A stretch of DNA of 18,338 bases. It comes from CAMAPP01 sp046153685 (GTDB taxonomy: Bacteria; Pseudomonadota; Alphaproteobacteria; CADEGL01). Position numbers and translations under genes: made by a program. The stretch lies in assembly GCA_046153685.1 (NCBI GenBank), contig JBJXGH010000119.1:1-18338 (forward strand). Reading direction: 5' to 3'. The notes under the pieces were generated by a model. The model was given only the letters and a program-made list of their open reading frames with translations. It did no database searches and was not told the DNA's origin. How positions within the stretch are numbered: the stretch's first letter is position 1; every line of letters begins with the position of its first letter. Positions 1-7,336 of the stretch are shown one piece after another.

Positions 1-629
1 ATCTCGGCGTGGTGGATATGGCCGCAGATGACGCCGTGCGCGCCTCGGCGCTTGGCCTCGGCGGCGACCGCCTCCTCGAAGCGCGAAATGTATTCGACCG
101 CGTTCTTGACCTTGTGCTTGAGATAGCCCGAGAGAGACCAGTAGGGATAACCAAGGCGCGCGCGGGCGTGGTTGACCCAGTTGTTCGCCCAAATGGCGCC
201 CTGGTAGGCCCAGTCGCCGAGTAGGGCGAGCCATTTGGCGTATTTGACGACGGCGTCGAACTGGTCGCCGTGGATGACGAGAAAATGGCGCCCGTCCGCC
301 GTCTCGTGCAGGTATTCGGCAACCACGCTCACGCCCGCGAGTTGGATGCCCGTGTAGTCGCGCATGGTTTCGTCGTGATTTCCGGGGATATAGACGACCT
401 CCGTGCCGTTGCGCGCCATGGTGAGGACGCGCTGGACGACGGCCGAGTGCGAGGGCGCCCAGTACCACGAGCGCGTGAGACGCCAGCCATCGACGATGTC
501 GCCGACGAGAAACAGATATTGCGGATCGACGTGCTGAAGGAAATCCAGCAGCAACCCGGCCTTGCAGCCGCGCGTGCCAAGATGGGTGTCCGAGATCCAG
601 ACCGCTCGGTGCGTCCGGTGTTCGGTCAT
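1..629 (-). CDS. LpxH-like UDP-2,3-diacylglucosamine diphosphatase family metallophosphoesterase (partial, runs off left edge)
   Basis: The first 209 residues are visible, and the C-terminus lies outside the window. It is a calcineurin-like metallophosphoesterase of the LpxH-related group (COG2908), whose characterised members cleave UDP-2,3-diacylglucosamine to lipid X at the inner membrane during lipid A synthesis. All dimetal motifs are readable in order: WISDTHLG (D14, H16), LVGDIVDGW (D44), IPGNHDE (N84, H85), VIHGDQFD (H120) and CGHIHHAE (H204, H206). The ATG at 629 is preceded by GGAG five bases upstream, which supports this start. It diverges from a lipid kinase starting at 850. Many Alphaproteobacteria use LpxI for the lipid A step and still carry LpxH-like paralogues, so the family is sure but the substrate is inferred. 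Nothing looks broken apart from the window edge. Confidence 0.88.
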   Translation of the reverse strand, partial: MTEHRTHRAVWISDTHLGTRGCKAGLLLDFLQHVDPQYLFLVGDIVDGWRLTRSWYWAPSHSAVVQRVLTMARNGTEVVYIPGNHDETMRDYTGIQLAGVSVVAEYLHETADGRHFLVIHGDQFDAVVKYAKWLALLGDWAYQGAIWANNWVNHARARLGYPYWSLSGYLKHKVKNAVEYISRFEEAVAAEAKRRGAHGVICGHIHHAE

Positions 630-849
630 CGTGCTCCGATCATCGTCCGCGGCGTGTCCGCCGGTTCAAGGTGTTCGAACCGCCGCGTTACTCCGCGGAT
701 CAAGACGATGCCCGAAGACTTTGAATTTAATAGGCGCGGTTTCGTGAATCTTCGCGCGTAGAAACGTCACATTATTGACATAGCGTTTCGGTCACCCTGT
801 CCGCGCGCGCCGTGAACCCCTCCCCCATGTTCCCGATAAACTTTTCGCC
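630..849. other. Divergent intergenic region, lpxH-like / lipid kinase
   Basis: This 220-bp spacer separates two divergently transcribed genes and must hold both promoters. It is locally AT-richer around 720-780. A perfect TTGACA lies at 775-780 on the plus strand, but no acceptable -10 box follows at 16-18 bases, so I do not call a promoter. No small gene is supported. Confidence 0.5.
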
Positions 850-1758
850 ATGAATTCCCAAGCGTCCCAGGCGAGCCAAGGCGAGTGGGAACCGCCGCGC
901 CGGCTGCTCGTGATCGTCAATCCGATGGCGGGCGGCGCGCGGCACGCGATCTATGGGCGGACCTTGGATGGCTTGCGCGCTCTAGGTTGCAATGTCGCGG
1001 TGGTGCCGACGGCTGCGCGCGGGGATGCCGAACGGTTCGCGCGCGCGGCCACGGCCTTGCGGTACGACGCCGTGGTGGTGGCGGGCGGCGACGGGACGAT
1101 CAACGAGGTTGTCAACGGCCTCGCGCAATCGCTCTTGCCGCTCGCCGTGATCCCGCTCGGCACCGCGAATGTTCTCGCGGCCGAGCTTGGCCTGCCGGGG
1201 CGCGCGGGCGCGCTGGCGCGCCTCATCGCCTTGGCGCCAGCGCGCGCGGTCCATGTGGGCGAAGCCAATGGGCGGCGGTTTTCGCTCATGGTCGGGGTTG
1301 GCTTCGATGCCCGCGTGGTCGAGAACGTGAACCCGCGCGTCAAGCGCGCGCTCGGCAAGCTCGCCTATGTCTGGCAGAGCATCGTCGAGCTCGCGCGCTA
1401 CCGTGCCGTCGAGTACGCGGTCGAAATCGATGGCCGGCGCTCGGTCGCGGCCGCGGTCGTGGTCGCGAAGGGGCGGTTCTACGGCGGGCGCTTTCGCATC
1501 GCGCGGGCGGCGCGGCTCGAGGATCCGAACCTTCACGTCTGTCTGTTCGCCCGCACCGGCCGCTGGCACGTGCTGCGCTACTCCGCCGCCTTGCTGTTCG
1601 ACCGCATCCATCGCTTGCCCGATGTGCGCATCGTCGCGGCCGCCAGGGTGCGCATCGAAGGCGTCGAGGGCGAGGCGGCGCAGGGCGATGGCGACGTGAT
1701 CGGCGTCCTGCCGCTCGCGGTCGCCCTGTCGCCCCGGAGCTTGCTGGTGATCGCCTAG
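850..1758 (+). CDS. Diacylglycerol kinase family lipid kinase (DAGK_cat / YegS-LCB5 type)
   Basis: At 302 residues this has the usual length for soluble bacterial lipid kinases of the DAGK catalytic-domain family, which phosphorylate a lipid hydroxyl such as diacylglycerol, phosphatidylglycerol or a sphingoid base using ATP. The N-terminal domain shows VIVNPMAGG (residues 21-29), the nucleotide-binding VVAGGDGTINEVVNGL with GGDGT at 79-83, and PLGTANVLAAELGLP with GTANVLA at 104-110. The C-terminal half is the beta-sandwich substrate lobe, less conserved. No Shine-Dalgarno is obvious before the ATG at 850, but the motif distance from the N-terminus fits. The stop overlaps the convergent pmbA stop by four bases. 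The divergent LpxH-like partner suggests an envelope-lipid setting. The lipid substrate cannot be read from sequence. Confidence 0.9.
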   Translation: MNSQASQASQGEWEPPRRLLVIVNPMAGGARHAIYGRTLDGLRALGCNVAVVPTAARGDAERFARAATALRYDAVVVAGGDGTINEVVNGLAQSLLPLAVIPLGTANVLAAELGLPGRAGALARLIALAPARAVHVGEANGRRFSLMVGVGFDARVVENVNPRVKRALGKLAYVWQSIVELARYRAVEYAVEIDGRRSVAAAVVVAKGRFYGGRFRIARAARLEDPNLHVCLFARTGRWHVLRYSAALLFDRIHRLPDVRIVAAARVRIEGVEGEAAQGDGDVIGVLPLAVALSPRSLLVIA

Positions 1759-3107
1759 GCGCCGGCGACGGTCATGCCGTCCACGCGCAATGTCGGCGCG
1801 TCGGTGCCGTGGCGAAAGACGAGATCGTCGGCCGCGCGCATGGCGAGGAACATGTCCTTCAAATTGCCCGCGATGGTGATTTCGTTCACGGGATAGGCAC
1901 GCTCGCCGCGCTCGATCCAGAAACCGGCTGCGCCGCGGCTGTAATCGCCGGTCAGGAGGTTGACCCCCATGCCGATGAGCTCGGTGACGTAAAGCCCGCT
2001 TGCGATATCGGCCATGAGCGCGGCGGGGCTTTCGGCTCCTGCATCGAGATAGAGATTGCTCGCCGAGGGTGACGGCGCGGAAGAGGTCCCGCGCGAAGCG
2101 TGACCCGTGGTCTTCATGCCCAATTGGCGCGCCGAGCGGCAATCGAGAAACCAGGTGGTGAGAAGCCCTGCGTCCACCACGCGGCGCCGGGTCGCAAGGA
2201 TTCCCTCGCCGTCGAAAGGCCGCGAGGCCAGGCCGCGCGGGCGATGGGGGTCGTCGATGATGGTCAGACCCGGCGCCATCACCTGCGCGCCCAGCTTGTC
2301 CTTGAGGAAGGACGTGCCGCGTGCGATGGCGGCGCCGTTCACGGCGCCCGCGAGATGGCGGACGAGCGAATTGGCGACGCGCGGATCGTAAACCACGGGC
2401 ACCCGAGCGCTTTTGGCCTTACGCGCGCCCAGGCGCGCGACCGCGCGCTGTCCCGCGCGCGCGCCGATTTCGGCCGCATTCTCCAAATCCCGGCCGTGAA
2501 TGGCGCTGGTGTATTCCCAATCGCGCTGCATTTCGAGGCCGGCTCCGGCGATGACCGAGACGCCAAGCGCATGGCGCGCCGTCGCGTAAGAGCCGGCAAA
2601 GCCGTTCGAGGCGGCGAGTGCTACGCGGCTGCGGCTCCACCCCGCCTCGGCGCCTTCGGAATTGGTGATGCCCGAAATCGCGCGCGCGGCGTCCTCGCAG
2701 GTGCGGGCGCGTTCGACCAGGACGTCGAGCCCGGGCTCGGCCGCGTCGTCGATATCGAGTTCGGGGAAGGTTCGGGCGATTTCGTTCGGCGCGGCGAGGC
2801 CGGCGAAGGAATCCTCCGGCACCAGCCGCGCCATGGCGATGGCGCGTTCGACCAATTCGGCCAGGGCCGCGGGCGAAGTATCCGAGGACGACACCATGGC
2901 CTGGCGCCGGCCAACGAAGACGCGCAAGCCGATATCCCGGCCCTCGGCGCGTTCGAGTTTTTCCGTGTGCCCGAGGCGCCGCGCGTGCGATAGCGAGGTA
3001 CCCTCGACGTACAGCGCATCGGCCGAATCGCCGCCCGCGCGGCGCGCGCGCGCGACAAGATCGGCTGCAATATCAAGGGCACTATCGGTCATGGCAGCGT
3101 CGGTCAT
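1755..3107 (-). CDS. pmbA: TldE/PmbA family protein, partner subunit of the TldD-TldE metalloprotease
   Basis: The protein is 450 residues, the usual PmbA length. In E. coli TldD and TldE (PmbA) form a cytoplasmic protease that removes leader peptides, for example from microcin B17, and degrades unfolded peptides. TldD carries the zinc HExxxH motif. None is seen here, as expected for the TldE subunit. Diagnostic stretches include the C-terminal GMGVNLLTGDYSRGAAGFW (near residue 385), followed by ERAYPVNEITIAGNL, and ASRGTSSAPSPSASNLYL before it. The ATG at 3107 has GAGG seven bases upstream. A second in-frame ATG lies at 3092 and would also work. It lies downstream of ubiD on the same strand with a 105-bp gap. 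Its tldD partner is not in the window. Its stop overlaps the lipid-kinase stop by four bases in convergent orientation. Confidence 0.93.
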   Translation of the reverse strand: MTDAAMTDSALDIAADLVARARRAGGDSADALYVEGTSLSHARRLGHTEKLERAEGRDIGLRVFVGRRQAMVSSSDTSPAALAELVERAIAMARLVPEDSFAGLAAPNEIARTFPELDIDDAAEPGLDVLVERARTCEDAARAISGITNSEGAEAGWSRSRVALAASNGFAGSYATARHALGVSVIAGAGLEMQRDWEYTSAIHGRDLENAAEIGARAGQRAVARLGARKAKSARVPVVYDPRVANSLVRHLAGAVNGAAIARGTSFLKDKLGAQVMAPGLTIIDDPHRPRGLASRPFDGEGILATRRRVVDAGLLTTWFLDCRSARQLGMKTTGHASRGTSSAPSPSASNLYLDAGAESPAALMADIASGLYVTELIGMGVNLLTGDYSRGAAGFWIERGERAYPVNEITIAGNLKDMFLAMRAADDLVFRHGTDAPTLRVDGMTVAGA

Positions 3108-3212
3108 GCGGGCCTCGGTGGGATTTTTCGGATCGATTCTGCGAAGACGCGAAGGCGGCCGGTCACGCCGAACCCAGCCGCAAGGAGCCGTGGGCTTGGC
3201 GCTCGGCGAAAC

Positions 3213-4757
3213 TCACTTCCATCCGATCTTGCCGGCCGATGTGCTCGTGCCGGCCCAGATGCTTTTGCCCGCGCCCGGCAGGCCGAGACTCGGCCATTTC
3301 TCCGTCACGGCCTTCACGATGTCGTCCGCCATGCGGATCTCGCTGCCCCATTCGCGACTGGTTTCGCCCGGCCATTTGTTCGTGGCGTCGAGGCCGATCT
3401 TCGAGCCCAGGCCCGAGACCGGACTGGCGAAATCGAGATAATCGATGGGCGTATTCTCGACCAGCGTGATGTCGCGCGCGGGATCCATGCGCGTCGAGAT
3501 CGCCCACATCACGTCCTTCCAATCGCGCGCGTCGATATCGTCGTCCACCACGATCACCCATTTGGTGTACATGAATTGGCGCAGATACGACCACACCGCC
3601 ATCATCGCGCGCTTGGCGTGGCCGGGATAGGCCTTGCGTATCGACACCACGGCGATGCGGTATGAACAGCCCTCCGGCGGCAGCCAGAAATCCACGATCT
3701 CGGGGAATTGCTGGCGCAGGAGGGGGATGAACACTTCGTTGAGCGCCATGCCGAGCACCGAGGGCTCGTCGGGGGGGCGTCCGGTATAGGTCGTGAGATA
3801 GATGGGATCGCGGCGCATGGTGATCGCCGAAATCGTGAAGGTCGGGAATTTTTCGACCGCGTTGTAATAGCCGGTGTGGTCGCCATAGGGCCCCTCGTCG
3901 CGGTAATCGTCGAGCGAGACATGGCCTTCGAGCACGATTTCCGCCTCGGCCGGAACCTTGAGCGGCACGGTCTTGCAATCGACGAGCTCGACCTTGGCGC
4001 CACGCAGCAGGCCGGCGAACTGGTACTCCGACACCGTGTCGGGCACGGGGGTCACGGCGGCGAGGATGGTGCCGGGATCGGCGCCGATGACGACGGCGGC
4101 GGGCAGGGGTTCGGTTTTCTCGGCCTTCCAGCGGGCGTGGTGCTGCGCGCCGCCGCGATGGCGCAGCCAGCGCATGAGCGTCGTGTTCCGCCCCGTGACC
4201 TGCATCCGGTAAATGCCGAGATTGTAGTCGTCTTCCTTGCGCTTGCCCGGGCCCTGGGTGACGACGAGCGGCCAGGTGATGAGCGGCGCGGGCTCGCCCG
4301 GCCAGCAGGTTTGGATGGGCAGGGCGCCAAGATCGATCTCCGCGCCCTGCAACACCACGTCTTGGCAGGGCGCGCGGCCGACGGATTTAGGCTTCATCGC
4401 CATGACGGTGCGCAAAAGCGGCAACATCTCCAAGGCCTCGCGCCAGCCGCCGGGCGGCTCGGGCTGGCGAAGGAAGGCCAGAGTTTCGCCGACCGCGCGC
4501 AGCTCGCCCGGTTCGCGGTCCATCCCCCAGGCCACGCGCTCGACAGTGCCGAACAGATTGATGAGCGCGGGCATGGCGTAGCGCGCGCCGTCCGGGCGCA
4601 CGACGTTTTCGAGCAAGGCCGCCGGCCCGCCCTCGGCAATGAGACGCGTGCCGATCTCGGTCATCTCAAGCATGGGCGAAACCGGCGCCGTCACGCGCGC
4701 GAGCGCTCCCCGTTTTTCAAGGATGTCGATGAAATCGCGCAAGGAACGATAGGGCAT
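3213..4757 (-). CDS. ubiD: UbiD family prenylated-FMN-dependent decarboxylase (3-octaprenyl-4-hydroxybenzoate decarboxylase)
   Basis: At 514 residues this matches UbiD, which removes the carboxyl group from 3-polyprenyl-4-hydroxybenzoate in ubiquinone synthesis using prenylated FMN supplied by UbiX. The family's R-E-E active-site pattern is visible: NLGIYRMQV (R184), EIVLEGHV (E277) and DEGPYGDHTGYYN (E288). Further family stretches are PAPLITWPLVVTQGP (157-171) and SPVSGLGSKIGLDATNKWPG near the C-terminus. I start it at MPYRSLRDFI (ATG ending at 4757), where similarity to UbiD begins. The frame stays open upstream to 5168, but that extension is low-complexity and runs under the opposite-strand gene. 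No good Shine-Dalgarno is visible. ubiA lies about 1.6 kb away on the same strand in a separate unit, supporting the ubiquinone role. Other UbiD-family substrates remain possible. Confidence 0.93.
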   Translation of the reverse strand: MPYRSLRDFIDILEKRGALARVTAPVSPMLEMTEIGTRLIAEGGPAALLENVVRPDGARYAMPALINLFGTVERVAWGMDREPGELRAVGETLAFLRQPEPPGGWREALEMLPLLRTVMAMKPKSVGRAPCQDVVLQGAEIDLGALPIQTCWPGEPAPLITWPLVVTQGPGKRKEDDYNLGIYRMQVTGRNTTLMRWLRHRGGAQHHARWKAEKTEPLPAAVVIGADPGTILAAVTPVPDTVSEYQFAGLLRGAKVELVDCKTVPLKVPAEAEIVLEGHVSLDDYRDEGPYGDHTGYYNAVEKFPTFTISAITMRRDPIYLTTYTGRPPDEPSVLGMALNEVFIPLLRQQFPEIVDFWLPPEGCSYRIAVVSIRKAYPGHAKRAMMAVWSYLRQFMYTKWVIVVDDDIDARDWKDVMWAISTRMDPARDITLVENTPIDYLDFASPVSGLGSKIGLDATNKWPGETSREWGSEIRMADDIVKAVTEKWPSLGLPGAGKSIWAGTSTSAGKIGWK

Positions 4758-4995
4758 GGCCGTAAGACGCCCGAAAGCGCGGGCGCGGTCAAGCAGGGCG
4801 CGCCCATGGCCGCGCGCGCGGCGCTGTTTTGCCGGCCGGTCCTGACGCATCTTCGCGCGAGATCGTCGTGGTGAATCGCGCTTAACCACGATTGTTGGTG
4901 CGATGTTAACGGCTGGCGCGTAGCTTGCCCGCTGTCCGGTCGATTGCGGCTCCCATGTAGGGCGTCGGTCGCGGCCGAAGGAAAGGCAGGAAGCC
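4758..4995. other. Divergent intergenic region, ubiD / 70-aa membrane protein
   Basis: This 238-bp spacer carries promoters for ubiD (minus strand) and for the small membrane-protein unit (plus strand). It holds one clear inverted repeat at 4866-4891, listed separately, and an AT-richer patch around 4880-4920. I cannot assign -35/-10 boxes with confidence. Confidence 0.5.
4866..4891. promoter_or_regulatory. Inverted repeat, candidate operator between ubiD and the 70-aa gene
   Basis: Arms TCGTGGT (4866-4872) and ACCACGA (4885-4891) are perfect complements around a 12-base centre, and the pairing continues inward after one mismatch (AA/TT). There is no T-run, so it does not look like a terminator. 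Its place in the divergent promoter region suggests a dimeric regulator site. This is inference from symmetry and position only. Confidence 0.3.
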
Positions 4996-5208
4996 ATGTC
5001 CATTTTGCACACACACGATGATTCCTTGCGCGCGCCCACGCTCGCCGTCCGGCGCGCGCCGCGGGCCCGAGCCGTCGCGCTCCGCCCGCCCGCTATCTCG
5101 GACGAGGCGTTCACGATCGCGCTGTATGCCAGTATCGGCGGCGCTGGGATTCTGTTCCTCGTCGGCACGCTCGCGTACGGCTACGCGACCGTGCTGTCTC
5201 TCATCTAG
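4996..5208 (+). CDS. Small single-pass membrane protein, function unknown
   Basis: This predicted 70-residue protein is one I do not recognise. The first 32 residues are rich in Arg and Pro (RRAPRARAVALRPP, 19-32). They are followed by a hydrophobic stretch at about 40-64 (IALYASIGGAGILFLVGTLA) that should span the membrane once. By the positive-inside rule the N-terminus would be cytoplasmic. AGGAAG lies just before the ATG at 4996, a reasonable ribosome binding site. The stop is 15 bases before the DUF4170 gene, which has its own strong GGAGGG, so the two are probably co-transcribed. Support for it being real is the ribosome site, the TM pattern and the tight spacing. There is no family match I can name. 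Confidence 0.6.
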   Translation: MSILHTHDDSLRAPTLAVRRAPRARAVALRPPAISDEAFTIALYASIGGAGILFLVGTLAYGYATVLSLI

Positions 5209-5223
5209 ACGGAGGGCGGTGCC

Positions 5224-5676
5224 ATGGCGCTAGAATTGGAATCGGTCCGGTCCGGCGCGGAATCGCCCGTGGTTCCGGCTTGGGACGGCGGGGCGTTCGA
5301 GGACATGACGACCTACTGGGTCATCGGCGGCGAGTACGAGGACACCTCGTTCCAGCGCATGGTCGGCAACAAGCCGAAGGAGCGCCACGGGCCGTTCGCG
5401 ACCTATGGGGAAGCGATGGCCTTCTGGCGGACGAAGGCGATGGCGACGGTGGACAATGCCTGTGCGCGCTTCCACGTCGAGAAAATCGGCGGCACCGCGT
5501 TCTGGGTCGTGGGTGCGAGCTACAAGGATACATCCTTCCGCGACACCGCCGACGGCACGCCGGAGATTCGCCTGGGCCCGTTCCGCAGTTTCGAGGAAGC
5601 CAAGACCGCTTGGCGCGCCAAGGCCATGGCGACCGTGGACGACGCGCTGGCGCGGTATCGCATCGAAGGGGCCTGA
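5224..5676 (+). CDS. Tandem DUF4170 domain protein
   Basis: The protein is 150 residues. After a 28-residue lead it contains two copies of a DUF4170-like unit with a 62-residue period: residues 30-87 starting TYWVIGGEYEDTSF and 92-149 starting AFWVVGASYKDTSF. Both continue with a GPF turn and end in a (W)R.KAMATVD..(L/C)AR block. DUF4170 proteins are small, cytoplasmic, largely alphaproteobacterial and of unknown function. From memory they usually carry one unit of about 80 residues, so this looks like an internal duplication. GGAGGG at 5211-5216 is well placed for the ATG at 5224. A later ATG at residue 28 (MTTYW) would give a protein of just the two units, but it lacks as good a ribosome site. 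It follows the 70-aa membrane protein and converges on the ETF-beta methyltransferase gene. Confidence 0.88.
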   Translation: MALELESVRSGAESPVVPAWDGGAFEDMTTYWVIGGEYEDTSFQRMVGNKPKERHGPFATYGEAMAFWRTKAMATVDNACARFHVEKIGGTAFWVVGASYKDTSFRDTADGTPEIRLGPFRSFEEAKTAWRAKAMATVDDALARYRIEGA

Positions 5677-5688
5677 GTATCGAAGGCG

Positions 5689-5707
5689 CCTAACCGGCGG
5701 GGTTAGG
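5689..5707. terminator. Candidate bidirectional hairpin between convergent DUF4170 and methyltransferase genes
   Basis: CCTAACC (5689-5695) and GGTTAGG (5701-5707) form a perfect 7-bp stem with a GGCGG loop. It sits in the 26-bp gap between convergent stops, and its right arm contains the methyltransferase stop codon. There is no T-tract, so rho-independent function is uncertain. Position and symmetry are the only evidence. Confidence 0.35.
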
Positions 5708-6377
5708 GCGTGAGGCGCCACACCACGGTTTCGCGCAGCTCGCGGTCCTCGAGTTCGCGCGTCGTGGGGACGTCGTGGCGCGCGCACTCGACAATCCCGT
5801 CCTCGGGCTTGTAGGCGCGCCCCGGATCGCCCGCGAGCACCAGAGCACCACGCCGCGCAAGCACCCGCAGCCAGGGCAGGGCGCGCGCGGCGAGGGCGCG
5901 TTCGTAAAACATGTCGCCGACCAGGACCGCGTCCCAGCCCGCGTCCGTGCCGATCACATCGCCGGCAAGAGCGATATCGAGGACGTTCTCGGCCGCATTC
6001 AGCGTTATCGCCGCCCGCGCGAGCCTATCGGTGTCGGCGGCGGTGACGATGGCGCCGGCGCGTGCGGCCGCAAGCGCCACCAGACCCGAGCCCGCGCCGA
6101 AATCGAGCACCGCCTTGCCGCGCACGAGTTCGGGGGAATCGAGGATATGGCGGGCGAGGGCCTGCCCGCCCGCCCAGGCGAAGGCCCAATAGGGCGGGTC
6201 GATGCCCGCGCGCGCCAGGTAATCCTCGGTCGCCCGCCAGATGGGGGTGATCTTGGTCGCGAGATAAAGTCGGATTTCGGGGACGAGCGGCGCGCGCGCG
6301 AGCACGGTTTGGCTGCGGATGAAGTCCGCTGGATCGCGGGCGGAGGGGGGCGGGGTGGGCGGCGACGGGTCGTTCAC
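5703..6377 (-). CDS. ETF-beta lysine methyltransferase (METTL20/ETFBKMT family)
   Basis: This is a class I SAM-dependent methyltransferase of 224 residues. METTL20-type enzymes trimethylate lysines of the electron-transfer flavoprotein beta subunit next to its recognition loop, tuning electron delivery from acyl-CoA dehydrogenases; an Agrobacterium homologue is known. Family signatures are clear: LVPEIRLYL (31-39), PYWAFAWAGGQALAR (62-76), the SAM loop VLDFGAGSGL (90-99), the motif VLVGDMFYE (151-159), AGDPGR (182-187) and the terminal TVVWRLTP. No ATG is available at the N-terminus. I choose GTG at 6377, which overlaps the ubiA stop as GTGA, implying translational coupling. Older annotations may call it nicotinamide N-methyltransferase-like. 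No ETF genes are in the window, so the target is inferred from family. Confidence 0.85.
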   Translation of the reverse strand: MNDPSPPTPPPSARDPADFIRSQTVLARAPLVPEIRLYLATKITPIWRATEDYLARAGIDPPYWAFAWAGGQALARHILDSPELVRGKAVLDFGAGSGLVALAAARAGAIVTAADTDRLARAAITLNAAENVLDIALAGDVIGTDAGWDAVLVGDMFYERALAARALPWLRVLARRGALVLAGDPGRAYKPEDGIVECARHDVPTTRELEDRELRETVVWRLTP

Positions 6378-7336
6378 ATCGGCGGCGGGTGGCCGAAGGC
6401 AATGGCCGCAAGCACCATCCAGCCGAAGACGCGGTTCGACTTGAACTTGGACAAACAATCCGCGCCGTCGTCGAGCTTGACGCCGCGCACCTGCCAGGCG
6501 AGTTGCGCCGCGCCGAGGGCGAGAACGCCATAGTAAGGCCAGCGCAGATCGGCGAGCGCGCCCGCGACCGCGAACATCGCCACCGTCCCGCCATAGAACG
6601 CCCAAAGCCAAATCTTGGTCCTGCCGCCGAACAGCAGCGCGGTCGATTTGACGCCGATGATCGCGTCGTCCTCCTTGTCCTGGTGGGCGTAAATCGTGTC
6701 GTAGCCGAGCGTCCACAGAATACCGCCCGCATAGAGCGCCAGGGGCGCCGCCGCGAGGCTGCCCGAAACCGCGGCCCAGCCGAGCAACGCGCCCCAATTG
6801 AACGCGAGGCCGAGCACGAGTTGCGGCCAGTGCGTGATGCGCTTCATCAGGGGATAGACGGCGACGATGCCGAGCGCGCACGCGCCGAGAAGGGCGGCGA
6901 AGGCGTTGAATTGAAGCAGGATCAGCAGGCCGAGAAACAACAGGAAAGCCATGAAGACCAAAGCGTGCCCGAGACCCACCGCGCCGCTCGCGAGCGGCCG
7001 CGTGCGCGTGCGCGCAACCTCGCGGTCGATCTTACGGTCGGTGATGTCGTTCCAAACGCAACCCGCGCCGCGCATGACGAGCGCACCGGCGGCGAAATAG
7101 ACGAAATAGCGCAGATCCCCCGGCCCCTTCAGCGCCAGCGCGATGCTCCACAGCCCAGGGAACAGCAACAGCCAGGTGCCGATCGGCCGGTCGAGGCGCA
7201 TGAGCTGCGCGTAGGGTACAAGCGCACCCGGCAACAGCCGATCGACCCAGCTTTGCGCCGGCATGTCGGTGGCGGCGCGCGGGCGGGCGGGACCGGTATC
7301 GGTGGAATATGGTCCGGCGGAATGGCTGTCGGTCAT
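6374..7336 (-). CDS. ubiA: 4-hydroxybenzoate polyprenyltransferase
   Basis: This is a polytopic inner-membrane prenyltransferase that attaches the polyprenyl tail to 4-hydroxybenzoate, an early step of ubiquinone synthesis and the step before UbiD. In the 320-residue protein the first Asp-rich motif is NDITDRKID (96-104) and the second is YDTIYAHQDKEDD (212-224). Between and around them lie about eight hydrophobic segments, such as FLLFLGLLILLQF. PYAQLMRLDRPIGTWLLLFP (41-60) is characteristic of alphaproteobacterial UbiA. The start is uncertain: ATG at 7336 is chosen, while 7264 (MPAQSW) gives a more compact protein and the frame is open to 7444. None has a good Shine-Dalgarno. A 16-bp perfect tandem duplication lies directly upstream of 7336. 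The gene is coupled to the ETF-beta methyltransferase downstream. Confidence 0.94.
   Translation of the reverse strand: MTDSHSAGPYSTDTGPARPRAATDMPAQSWVDRLLPGALVPYAQLMRLDRPIGTWLLLFPGLWSIALALKGPGDLRYFVYFAAGALVMRGAGCVWNDITDRKIDREVARTRTRPLASGAVGLGHALVFMAFLLFLGLLILLQFNAFAALLGACALGIVAVYPLMKRITHWPQLVLGLAFNWGALLGWAAVSGSLAAAPLALYAGGILWTLGYDTIYAHQDKEDDAIIGVKSTALLFGGRTKIWLWAFYGGTVAMFAVAGALADLRWPYYGVLALGAAQLAWQVRGVKLDDGADCLSKFKSNRVFGWMVLAAIAFGHPPPM

Noticed and set aside
663..681. GGTTC...GAACC element resembling a tRNA T-arm
   Set aside because: No acceptor, D or anticodon stems can be built around it; it is just a short inverted repeat.
775..780. Perfect TTGACA -35-like hexamer upstream of the lipid kinase
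   Set aside because: No acceptable -10 at 16-18 bases; the sequence there is GC-rich.
982..2142. Long minus-strand open frame opposite the lipid kinase
   Set aside because: Arg/His/Ala-rich composition without motifs. It is the mirror of a well-supported gene in GC-rich DNA, and part runs through pmbA out of frame.
3708..4874. 388-codon plus-strand open frame opposite ubiD
   Set aside because: No recognisable domain, low-complexity composition, and fully antisense to a clear UbiD.
4758..5168. N-terminal extension of ubiD
   Set aside because: Homology begins at MPYRSL (4757). The extension would add 137 residues absent from the family and overlap the opposite-strand gene.
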